NCBI RefSeq assembly: GCF_000330725.2
Contig: NZ_AMZY02000013.1
Location: 124,001-188,000, forward strand
Reading direction: 5' to 3'
Source of the DNA: Mariniradius saccharolyticus AK6
GTDB taxonomy: Bacteria; Bacteroidota; Bacteroidia; Cytophagales; Cyclobacteriaceae
DNA length: 64,000 bases
Below are positions 42,068-49,996 of this stretch, in pieces. Position 1 is the stretch's first letter. The number at the start of each line of letters is the position of its first letter. The notes beneath the pieces are model-generated. The model made no database searches and was not told the origin of the DNA. It saw only the letters and a program-made list of their open reading frames with translations. The position numbers were made by a program, and so were the translations under genes.

Positions 42068-43162
42068 GTGAAGAAATTGGTTCTAAGAATCGCAAAATTA
42101 CTCCTATTTTTATTACTGATCCTCGTGGTAGGCCTTGTTGCGAGTTACCGCCCTGATTTGTCCTTTGAATCACTCGTACCCAAGTACACCGATGAGTATT
42201 CACATTTTCTAAATGTGGACGGAATCAACATCCATCTCAAGGTAAAAGGTGAGGGTGAACCTATTTTTTTGATACATGGATCCTTTTCCTCGCTGCATAC
42301 TTGGGAAGCCTGGGAGGATGAATTGAGTCGGTATTTTATGACGATATCGATGGACTTACCTGGACATGGCCTTACTGGTCCGGACACTCAAAAACGCTAC
42401 GGAATCACAGACTATGCAGGATTTGTACTGGACATAGCGGACCAACTGAATCTCCAGAAATTCCATGTGGCGGGCAATAGTATGGGCGGAGCAGTCGCAT
42501 TAAGGCTGGCTTCCGAGGCTCCTGATCGCATTTTGACGCTGAATCTGGTGGATGCAGCCGGCGCACCGCCTTCACTGGCCACGGATTCTGCTAGGGTGAA
42601 ATCCTACAACTCTGGAGCCTGGATTTTCAAGGTTGCGCAGAATCCGGTCTTTAATAAATTACTCTTGAAGTGCACACCGAAATTCCTGTTTCGCATGAAC
42701 CTGAAGCAGGTATTTGCGGATGATGGGGAGATCACAGATGAAATGCTGACGCGTTACTATGAACTGATGCGCCGCGATGGCAATCGACAGGCGACGGTAG
42801 ACCGCCTGACCGGCAGAAAACCCTATGATTTGGATTTCTCAAAAATCAACATGCCCGTGCTCATCATGTGGGGTGCAGAGGATAAGTGGATATCCCTCGA
42901 CAATGGAAGGCGATTAGAGAAAGCCATACCCCGCGCTACTTTGAAGGTTTTTGATCATGTCGGTCATGTTCCCATGGAAGAATCACCGACTGAAACTGTC
43001 GCGGAATATTTGGCTTTTCTGGGCGTTAGTGTGGATAGGGATTATCTTTCCCCCAAAACGTACTACAGCCATGTCAATCGAATGGGCCATTTTGGCCATG
43101 CTTCTGCTTTTGTTGGCCAGTCAGATCTGGCTGATCGCAAAGTTGGGTCCAGAGAAAAGTAA
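42068..43162 (+). CDS. Alpha/beta hydrolase with N-terminal membrane anchor
   Basis: A 364-residue protein starting with GTG; no ATG is suitably placed. The N-terminus has a hydrophobic anchor (~8-27, IAKLLLFLLLILVVGLVASY). The hydrolase fold follows. The oxyanion segment is HGSFSSLHTW, the nucleophile is S in AGNSMGG (~141), the acidic residue D is in MWGAEDKWI (~270), and H is in DHVGHVP (~300). The substrate is unknown; esterase or lipase-like. The usual end AEYLAFLG is followed by an extra ~45 residues that overlap the first 92 nt of rmuC in another frame, so the original stop may have been lost through a one-base change near 43028. It would be anchored in the inner membrane facing the periplasm. 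Confidence 0.85.
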   Translation: MKKLVLRIAKLLLFLLLILVVGLVASYRPDLSFESLVPKYTDEYSHFLNVDGINIHLKVKGEGEPIFLIHGSFSSLHTWEAWEDELSRYFMTISMDLPGHGLTGPDTQKRYGITDYAGFVLDIADQLNLQKFHVAGNSMGGAVALRLASEAPDRILTLNLVDAAGAPPSLATDSARVKSYNSGAWIFKVAQNPVFNKLLLKCTPKFLFRMNLKQVFADDGEITDEMLTRYYELMRRDGNRQATVDRLTGRKPYDLDFSKINMPVLIMWGAEDKWISLDNGRRLEKAIPRATLKVFDHVGHVPMEESPTETVAEYLAFLGVSVDRDYLSPKTYYSHVNRMGHFGHASAFVGQSDLADRKVGSREK

Positions 43163-44321
43163 CACGAAGAAATTCGAATCCGAGCTGCTGCAGCTCAGAG
43201 AAACACTTCAAAAAGAAGCCAAAAACAATCGGATCGAGATGCAGTCCCAACTCATCCAGCAGTTTGGGTTGGTGTTTGAGTCCTTAAGGGCAAGTTCCAA
43301 AGACCAAGCGGATGTCCTGAAGGATTTTGGGCGCCTTTTTCGTGAAAACGTACAGGAATTCAATGCCTTGCAACGGGAGAAGTTTCAGGAATTGGTCTGG
43401 AAGCAGGAGCGTATGGTGGCCTCTACGGAGGAGAAACTGGAAAAAATGCGGGAAACCGTGGACGAAAAGCTCCAAAAGACTTTGGAAGCCAGGTTGGGCC
43501 AGTCTTTCGAATTGGTGAGCAAACAGCTGCTTGAAGTCCAGAAAGGACTTGGAGAAATGCAGCATCTTGCGACAGGAGTAGGGGACCTCAAGCGTGTCCT
43601 TAGCAATGTCAAAACCCGCGGCATGCTGGGTGAATATCAGTTGCAGGGGATATTGGAAAATATCCTCACCCCGGACCAGATTGCAACCAATATAAACCTG
43701 CATGCGGGAACTGCGGAGCGGGTTGAATTTGCCGTCAAAATGCCCGGCAGTGGGGACGACGGTCCCGTTTATCTGCCTATTGATGCCAAGTTTCCCCAAG
43801 AAACCTATTACCGGCTTTTAGACGCCTATGAATCTGGGGACAAAAACACAATCGAAACAGCGAGGATAGAGCTTTTCAAAGCCATTCGTAAATCCGCCTT
43901 TGATATCAGTTCAAAGTATCTGAAACCACCGTTCACCACAGATTTTGGGGTGATGTTTTTGCCGATGGAAAGCCTTTATGCCGAAGTGCTGCGCGATCCA
44001 CAGCTTGCCCATTTTCTACAACGGGAATACAAAATCATCGTCACAGGGCCGACAACCTTGGCTGCCATGCTGAATAGCCTGCAGATGGGCTTCCGTACTT
44101 TGGCAATCCAGCAACGATCCGGTGAGGTTTGGCGAATCTTGGGAGCAGTGAAGATGGAGTTTTCCAAGTTTGGGGATTTGATCAGCAAAGCCCAAAAGAA
44201 AATCTCAGAAGCCCACCATGATTTGGATGAACTGGTCGGTACACGTACACGGGCGATACAAAGGAAGTTGAGAGAAGTAGAGGAATTACCTGAGAATGAA
44301 GGAAAAAAAATGCTCGAGTAA
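43071..44321 (+). CDS. rmuC: DNA recombination protein RmuC
   Basis: The ATG at 43071 gives 416 residues, matching the family start (SIEWAILAMLLLLLASQIWL, a membrane anchor). A coiled coil of about 120 residues (KKFESELLQLRETLQKEA...) leads into the RmuC nuclease-like domain. Typical segments are TRGMLGEYQLQGILENIL near residue 182 and PVYLPIDAKFPQETYYRL near 232, plus LPMESLYAEVL and GPTTLAAMLNSLQMGF. RmuC limits DNA inversions and short-repeat rearrangements in E. coli. Its start overlaps the end of the preceding hydrolase gene by 92 nt in a different frame. No terminator was seen before the following TPR gene, which starts 50 nt on, so these could be cotranscribed. Confidence 0.92.
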   Translation: MSIEWAILAMLLLLLASQIWLIAKLGPEKSNTKKFESELLQLRETLQKEAKNNRIEMQSQLIQQFGLVFESLRASSKDQADVLKDFGRLFRENVQEFNALQREKFQELVWKQERMVASTEEKLEKMRETVDEKLQKTLEARLGQSFELVSKQLLEVQKGLGEMQHLATGVGDLKRVLSNVKTRGMLGEYQLQGILENILTPDQIATNINLHAGTAERVEFAVKMPGSGDDGPVYLPIDAKFPQETYYRLLDAYESGDKNTIETARIELFKAIRKSAFDISSKYLKPPFTTDFGVMFLPMESLYAEVLRDPQLAHFLQREYKIIVTGPTTLAAMLNSLQMGFRTLAIQQRSGEVWRILGAVKMEFSKFGDLISKAQKKISEAHHDLDELVGTRTRAIQRKLREVEELPENEGKKMLE

Positions 44322-44371
44322 TCATTGGTTTTTTCGTTTTGGGTGCTTTAGTTTGGAGAAAACAGTCGTTT

Positions 44372-45034
44372 ATGAAATTGATCTTCTCCTGCCTCTTTTT
44401 CTTCTTTGTTTACGCCCAGTCGTTTTCGCAGAAAATCTTTGATGTGGAGGGCGAAACCAGGGCTAATTCCATCGAAGTGAACAATGCAGCAATCACCATG
44501 ATCAGCGATGGCAATTATGCTACCGCCTACAAGGTATTGGTGACAGTAATCGAGCAGGATCCCTCATTTCATTCAGCCTATTTGAATCTTTACCGTGCCG
44601 GCAGCAATTTACCCAACAAAACAAATGCTGTGGTTGAGACGCTAAGGGTGGGCCTGACGATATTTGAGGAGGATGACGAGATGGCTTATTACCTTGGAAA
44701 TATCCTTCAAAAGGCCAATAGATTGCCTGAGGCGATAGAGGCATATTCTGATGCCATAGCGTTTTCCAAGAAAAATGGGGAGGATTTTCCGCTTGTTTGG
44801 GCTTATCATTTTAACCGCGGCAACTGCTTCTTGAAATCCAACCAACATGCGAAGGCAATTCCGGATTATGACTATGCGTTGAAACTGAGTCCAGACAATG
44901 CAGACGTGCTTACCAATAGGGGGTTTTGCTTTTACAAAACAAACAATCGCAACGCAGCATGTGCTGATTGGAGGGAGGCGCTTAAGCTGGGCAACGAACA
45001 GACGACAAAATACCTTCAGTCGTATTGCAAATAA
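44372..45034 (+). CDS. TPR-repeat secreted protein
   Basis: The ATG at 44372 (MKLIFSCLFFFFVYAQSFSQ) gives 220 residues with a signal peptide cleaved near SFSQ. A TTG start at 44339 would add residues that hide the signal. The mature protein is a run of tetratricopeptide repeats, about four to five. Visible repeat cores are SDGNYATAYKVLVTVIEQDP, MAYYLGNILQKANRLPEAIEAY, HFNRGNCFLKSNQHAKAIPDYD and VLTNRGFCFYKTNNRNAACADW. TPR proteins mediate protein contacts; this one would be periplasmic or surface-exposed. It follows rmuC at 50 nt and precedes trkA, but the distance to trkA (96 nt) and a promoter-like sequence there suggest separate transcription. Role unknown. Confidence 0.85.
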   Translation: MKLIFSCLFFFFVYAQSFSQKIFDVEGETRANSIEVNNAAITMISDGNYATAYKVLVTVIEQDPSFHSAYLNLYRAGSNLPNKTNAVVETLRVGLTIFEEDDEMAYYLGNILQKANRLPEAIEAYSDAIAFSKKNGEDFPLVWAYHFNRGNCFLKSNQHAKAIPDYDYALKLSPDNADVLTNRGFCFYKTNNRNAACADWREALKLGNEQTTKYLQSYCK

Positions 45035-45130
45035 ATTTAAAGATTCTTATTGCGCTTAGTTTCAAAACATCCTACCTTTTCCGCGATTTAGGCAGGCGTA
45101 CCTTTTAATCCTGACTATTTAGGTTTATAC

Positions 45131-46477
45131 ATGGGAATGAACATAGTGATCGCAGGTGCCGGCGATATGGGATATCACCTAGCTGAGCAACTGAGTTACG
45201 AAAACAAAGACATCACCCTCATCGATCTGGACAAGGATGCGCTCGATTACGCAGCTTCCCATTTGGATGTATTGACCCTTGTGGGGGATGCTACCTCGAT
45301 CGAGGTACTCAACAACGCCAACGTCACAGATGCGAGCATGTTTATGGCCGTGACGACGTCAGAGAAAACAAATATTGTCGCGGCCACCTTGGCAAAGCAG
45401 CTTGGCGCAAAGCGTGTGATTGCTCGAGTCAGGAACCATGAATACCTCGATCCAGAACATGAAGTGTACTTCAAGAATGTTGGCATCGACAATATCATTT
45501 CCCCGACCAAGCTGTGCAGCGAAGAGATTTTCAAGATGATCAAGAACTCCAATTTCACGGATGTTTTTGAATTTGAAGGAGGAAAGCTGAATATTGTCGG
45601 CATCACCTTGGACCAATACAGTCCATTGGTGAACAAGAAAATCCAGGACATCAGCGATGAGGAGCTTTTTGAGGATATCCGTATCGTTGCGATTGTAAGG
45701 GATCAGATGACCATCATACCTCGGGGAAGCACAATCATCAGAAACAACGACCATGTTTTTTTCATTTCCAACAAGCGCGCGGTCGAATCAATCATCGAAC
45801 TACTTGGCCAGAAGAAAATCACCATCAAAAACGTCATGATCATAGGCGGTGACGATATGGCCTACACGACTGCACTTAAGCTCGAGGACGAATACCGGGT
45901 TACGTTGGTGCACAAAGACAAAGAACGATGTAAGTGGCTTTCCGAGAGACTGAATAATGCCCTGGTAATCAATGGGGATTACAAAAATATTGAACTTTTG
46001 ATTGAAGAAGGTTTGGAGGAAATGCAGGCGTTCATTTCACTGACCGAGTCTTCCGAAACCAATATCATAACTTCACTGAGCGCCAAAAACCATGGGGTTT
46101 ACAAAACTATCGCGCATGTAGACACGCGTGAATATATCCACATCTCGCATAGCATTGGCGTGGATTCCCTCATCAACAAGAAGCTTGTTGCTGCCAACCA
46201 AATCACCCGGTTTTTAAGAAAGGGAAAAGTGGAATCAGTTTCCGGCATTTATGGTGTGGATGCTGAGATTGTCCAATATTCTGTTGCGAAAACCAATCGG
46301 GTGACCAAAAAGCCACTAAAAGAGCTGCATTTTCCCGATACCGCCATAGTCGCGGGTGTCATTAGAGGCGAGGATGTTTTTATTCCAGATGGCGACTTTG
46401 TTTTGAACGTCGATGACAAGGCGATCATTTTGGCCTTGCCAGCGGCGAAGGCTGCTTTAGAGAAATTTTTCCACTGA
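45131..46477 (+). CDS. trkA: Trk potassium uptake system, NAD-binding regulatory protein TrkA
   Basis: A 448-residue protein with the usual TrkA plan: two RCK_N NAD-binding domains and two RCK_C domains. The first Rossmann motif, GAGDMGYHLAEQL, is at about residues 9-21. The second, beginning MIIGGDDMAYTTALKL, is near 237-252. TrkA forms a ring on the cytoplasmic face and gates the potassium channel TrkH. The ATG at 45131 has an alternative ATG two codons on (45137). A possible -7 element TACCTTTT lies at 45073-45080 with TTG at 45050-45052 in the -33 region. It is followed at 1 nt by trkH, so the two form an operon. Confidence 0.95.
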   Translation: MGMNIVIAGAGDMGYHLAEQLSYENKDITLIDLDKDALDYAASHLDVLTLVGDATSIEVLNNANVTDASMFMAVTTSEKTNIVAATLAKQLGAKRVIARVRNHEYLDPEHEVYFKNVGIDNIISPTKLCSEEIFKMIKNSNFTDVFEFEGGKLNIVGITLDQYSPLVNKKIQDISDEELFEDIRIVAIVRDQMTIIPRGSTIIRNNDHVFFISNKRAVESIIELLGQKKITIKNVMIIGGDDMAYTTALKLEDEYRVTLVHKDKERCKWLSERLNNALVINGDYKNIELLIEEGLEEMQAFISLTESSETNIITSLSAKNHGVYKTIAHVDTREYIHISHSIGVDSLINKKLVAANQITRFLRKGKVESVSGIYGVDAEIVQYSVAKTNRVTKKPLKELHFPDTAIVAGVIRGEDVFIPDGDFVLNVDDKAIILALPAAKAALEKFFH

Positions 46478-46478
46478 A

Positions 46479-47933
46479 ATGATCCACTACAAAGCTATCG
46501 GGAAAATCATGGGAGGCTTGTTGATGCTCTTGGCATCACTCATGCTTCCCGGAATTGCTTTTTCCCTCTATTTCGAAAGTGGAGACCATGGCCCTTTGCT
46601 GCTTTCAGCTGCGACGTCATTTGTGATCGGTGCGACGCTTTTCTTCTCTCTATCCAAGCAGGACCAAAATGTCCGCAAACGTGAAGGATATCTCATCGTG
46701 GCTATAAGTTGGCTCCTAATGACACTCTTTGGGATGCTTCCCTTTCTACTGAGCGGAGCAACAAGTACGATTCCCGACGCGATTTTCGAGACAGTTTCCG
46801 GGCTGACGACTACCGGTGCGACGATTTTGACAGATATCGAGGTGGTTCCAAAAGGCATACTTTTTTGGAGAAGCATGATCCAATGGATCGGTGGTTTGGG
46901 AATAATCGTGTTGACAGTGGCCATTTTCCCCCTTTTGGGAATTGGTGGAATCGAACTATTTGTCGCAGAGTCGCCCGGTCCAACCTCTGATAAACTGCAT
47001 CCGAGGATTCAGGAAACCGCAAAAAGACTTTGGTATGTCTACACAGGACTCACCGTGCTGGCCGGCATAATGTTTCGCATTGCGGGCATGGATTTTTTCG
47101 ATGCGGTCAACCATGCTTTGACAACCATGGCAACGGGCGGATTTTCGACCAAAAACGCAAGCTTGGCCTATTACCAGTCACCTTTCATCGAATATGTAGC
47201 AATCTTCTTTATGTTTTTGGCTGGAACAAACTTCACGGTCTTGTATTTTGGACTGACCGGAAAGTTTCACAGGGCATGGAGATCTGATGAATTTCGGGCG
47301 TATCTGTTTTCATTGATCGGGATTGTATTCTTTCTCTCATTGCCGGTTTATTATTATTCAGGGCAACAGGACTTGGAAAAAGCGATCCGGGACACGATGT
47401 TTCAAGTTATATCTCTTGTTACAACCACGGGCTTTGTCACGGCGGATTATACAACCTACCACAGTGGTTTGACCTTGATTTTCTTCATGCTTTTGTTTTT
47501 GGGTGCTTCGGCAGGATCTACCAGTGGCGGTATCAAGTATATCCGTCACCTAACTTTTGTGAAAAATTCATGGCTCGAATTCAAGCGTATTGTTCATCCC
47601 AGAGCGGTGGTGCCCCTCAAAATAAACGGTGAACGCGTAACAGGCAAGATCATTACCCATATCATGAACTTCCTGTTGATTTACTTGATGATTTTTGTTT
47701 TGGGTTCGATAGTAGTTTCCCTGATGGGATATGACATTCTAACTTCGTTCGGTGCCGTTGCGACAACCTTGGCTAACGTTGGACCAGGAATCGGTGAGGT
47801 AGGACCAGTAGACAATTTCGCATTTTTTGACCCATTCACTAAGATATTCCTGTCCTTCATCATGCTTTTGGGAAGATTGGAGTTGTTCACAATCCTGATC
47901 CTATTTACGCCTTATTTCTGGCGTGCAAATTAG
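46479..47933 (+). CDS. trkH: Trk potassium uptake protein TrkH
   Basis: A 484-residue multi-pass membrane protein. It carries the four repeated pore-helix motifs of the Trk/Ktr channel family. Selectivity-filter-like segments are TVSGLTTTGATIL near residue 107 and ALTTMATGGFSTKN near 210, with TTTGFVTADY near 308 and VATTLANVGPGIGEV near 427. It imports K+ with the TrkA ring bound below. Start is 1 nt from the trkA stop. Its last four bases overlap the stop of the convergent histidine kinase gene, so there is no room for a terminator between them. About ten membrane helices are predicted by eye. Confidence 0.95.
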   Translation: MIHYKAIGKIMGGLLMLLASLMLPGIAFSLYFESGDHGPLLLSAATSFVIGATLFFSLSKQDQNVRKREGYLIVAISWLLMTLFGMLPFLLSGATSTIPDAIFETVSGLTTTGATILTDIEVVPKGILFWRSMIQWIGGLGIIVLTVAIFPLLGIGGIELFVAESPGPTSDKLHPRIQETAKRLWYVYTGLTVLAGIMFRIAGMDFFDAVNHALTTMATGGFSTKNASLAYYQSPFIEYVAIFFMFLAGTNFTVLYFGLTGKFHRAWRSDEFRAYLFSLIGIVFFLSLPVYYYSGQQDLEKAIRDTMFQVISLVTTTGFVTADYTTYHSGLTLIFFMLLFLGASAGSTSGGIKYIRHLTFVKNSWLEFKRIVHPRAVVPLKINGERVTGKIITHIMNFLLIYLMIFVLGSIVVSLMGYDILTSFGAVATTLANVGPGIGEVGPVDNFAFFDPFTKIFLSFIMLLGRLELFTILILFTPYFWRAN

Positions 47934-49837
47934 GACTTTGGAAGCGTAAAGCTGAAAGTAGAGCCGTAACCCATTTGGCTTTCGACCCAAATGTCTCCCT
48001 TGTTTTTCTGGATCAATTCCTTCGAGAGCAACAGTCCAAGACCAGAACCTTTTTCACGATGTGTGCCGCGTGTTGAGAAAAATTGATTGCCAAACAATTT
48101 CTCCAAGTTCGCTTCCGGAATTCCAGTGCCCTGGTCAGCGATCGAGATCGTATAAAACCTACCGGAATCCTCAGCTGAAATTGAAATCATGTCACCATTG
48201 TCCGTAAACTTCAAGGCATTGGTCAATAAGTTTCGAAACACGATGTCTAGCATGTTTCGATCTGCCTCTACTTCCAGGTTTTTCGGGATGAAATTTTGCA
48301 GGTTTTGGCCTTTGTAAAATTGGGACGTTTTGAAAAAGTTGATGTTGGATTCTACAAGTGCGTAGAGGTTGCAAGAAGATATTTCGGCGTGGATTCCGTT
48401 CATTTGGCTCCTTGACCATACCAACACATTTTCCAGCAGAATCGAATTATTGCCGATGCTTTGGCTTAAAATCGGCAGATAGGCCTCAAATTCTTCTTTG
48501 GTAAGGTTTTGTTCGTTCAGGAGGTTGACCATAGCCCAAAGTGAATCCATCGGCGCTTTGAGGTCATGGGCGAGAATGGAGAAAATCTTATCCTTTTCCT
48601 GATTGAGCTTATCCAATTCGGCAGTTTGTGCTTCTATTTCCTCCTGCTTCGTTTTCAACATTTTCGAGCTGGCTTTCTCCCTTTTGAAGGATCGGTAATA
48701 CACTGAAAATGCAAGGAAAAAGGAAAACGCCATTAGCAATAGCGCGTAAAGGACATAGCTTTTGAATCGCTGGTTTGCTTCCATCAGCTCTTTTTCGCGG
48801 TTTAGGGAGGCAATCTCTTCCCGCTGTTTTCTTACCATGATGCCCGAAAGGTACAACTTTGTCTTTTCTTCGGTAAATGTTTGGCGGGCCTCATCCAACT
48901 TATCCAGGTATTGCTTCGCCGCATCGGTATCGCCCTTGAAATTGGCTATTTGATATAGGAGCCCATAAGCTGTAATCATTGCTTCGGAAGCGGGGATTTC
49001 TTCGTTTATTTCAATTGCCTTTGCAGCTACTTCCTCAGCTTTCCGTAGATTCTTCTTTTTAAAATAAACGTTGCCTAGTTCACCCAACACATAGATTGCA
49101 CCCCTTTTGTCGTTTTCCAGACTATATTCCATAAACTGGCTCAAATCGCGCTCTGCCAATTCCAAGTCACCCATCTGCTGGTAAATCCGGCCACGGTTCA
49201 TCTTCGAAATGAAGATTTGCCTGACATCGGCCAGTTTTTCACGGATTTCAATCGCTTGGTTGATTAGCGCCAATGCTTCCTGATAATTCTTGATTTTTGT
49301 CTGTACCACGCTCATTCCAGTGTAGGTATAGCCAAGTCCATCTAAATTATTGATTTTCAGGAAAATATCTTTTGCTTCCTCGTAGTATGCCATAGCATCC
49401 TCATAAGACTCCTGATAGTAATGTATCTGTGCTATATTGTTGAGAGCAAAGGCTTCCTCCTTATGATTGCCTGAACTTTTGGCTACTTTAAGCGCCTCTT
49501 CATACATCTTGAGGGACTCCTCTTGCAGCTCAATATTTCGGTAGGCGATTCCCAATCGGTTGAGGTTTTGTGCATGCAACTCGGGATTTTCGAGCAACTT
49601 GGCGAGTTCAATTGCTTCCTCGTAGTATTTCCTCGAAGAGTCCGAAAGGTGCACCTCCCAAGCCAAATCCGAAACGATTGTCAGTTTCTGCCTAAGGTCT
49701 TTCGTTTGCAGGTATTGCTGGTATAGCTCTTGCGCTTTATTGCTCTGCCCAAAAGCTGTATGATAAATGCCCAAAAAACAGGACAGAATAATCCACGCCG
49801 CTAGACTTGCAGTTTTATTGGGGTGATTTAGGGGCAT
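47930..49837 (-). CDS. Sensor histidine kinase with TPR repeats
   Basis: A 635-residue hybrid-type sensor without a receiver domain. A signal peptide (TASLAAWIILSCFLGIYHTAFG) is followed by roughly eight to nine TPR units (~30-330) predicted in the periplasm. One membrane helix (~352-372, YVLYALLLMAFSFFLAFSVYY) and a coiled coil come next, then the HisKA H-box, ILAHDLKAPMD, with the phospho-acceptor histidine near residue 420. HATPase_c motifs follow: N-box NLLTNALKFT, DQGTGIPE and GSGLGLLLSKELI. Periplasmic TPR sensors of this design are abundant in Cytophagales, and their ligand is usually unknown. No response regulator gene is adjacent; the partner could be elsewhere. Orphan by context. 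Confidence 0.9.
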   Translation of the reverse strand: MPLNHPNKTASLAAWIILSCFLGIYHTAFGQSNKAQELYQQYLQTKDLRQKLTIVSDLAWEVHLSDSSRKYYEEAIELAKLLENPELHAQNLNRLGIAYRNIELQEESLKMYEEALKVAKSSGNHKEEAFALNNIAQIHYYQESYEDAMAYYEEAKDIFLKINNLDGLGYTYTGMSVVQTKIKNYQEALALINQAIEIREKLADVRQIFISKMNRGRIYQQMGDLELAERDLSQFMEYSLENDKRGAIYVLGELGNVYFKKKNLRKAEEVAAKAIEINEEIPASEAMITAYGLLYQIANFKGDTDAAKQYLDKLDEARQTFTEEKTKLYLSGIMVRKQREEIASLNREKELMEANQRFKSYVLYALLLMAFSFFLAFSVYYRSFKREKASSKMLKTKQEEIEAQTAELDKLNQEKDKIFSILAHDLKAPMDSLWAMVNLLNEQNLTKEEFEAYLPILSQSIGNNSILLENVLVWSRSQMNGIHAEISSCNLYALVESNINFFKTSQFYKGQNLQNFIPKNLEVEADRNMLDIVFRNLLTNALKFTDNGDMISISAEDSGRFYTISIADQGTGIPEANLEKLFGNQFFSTRGTHREKGSGLGLLLSKELIQKNKGDIWVESQMGYGSTFSFTLPKS

Positions 49838-49996
49838 CGCCGTTTTTTGATTGTCGAATGAAAATCCAAAGTAAGGCGATTTACTTGTCCTGCCAAAAGT
49901 TGACCAGTCAAAATTCGACTTTTTTGACTTGACTCAGAACCTTTTTTTAAGGTTTGCCCCTTTGACAGAAAATGATTTCAGACCGATGAACACAGG

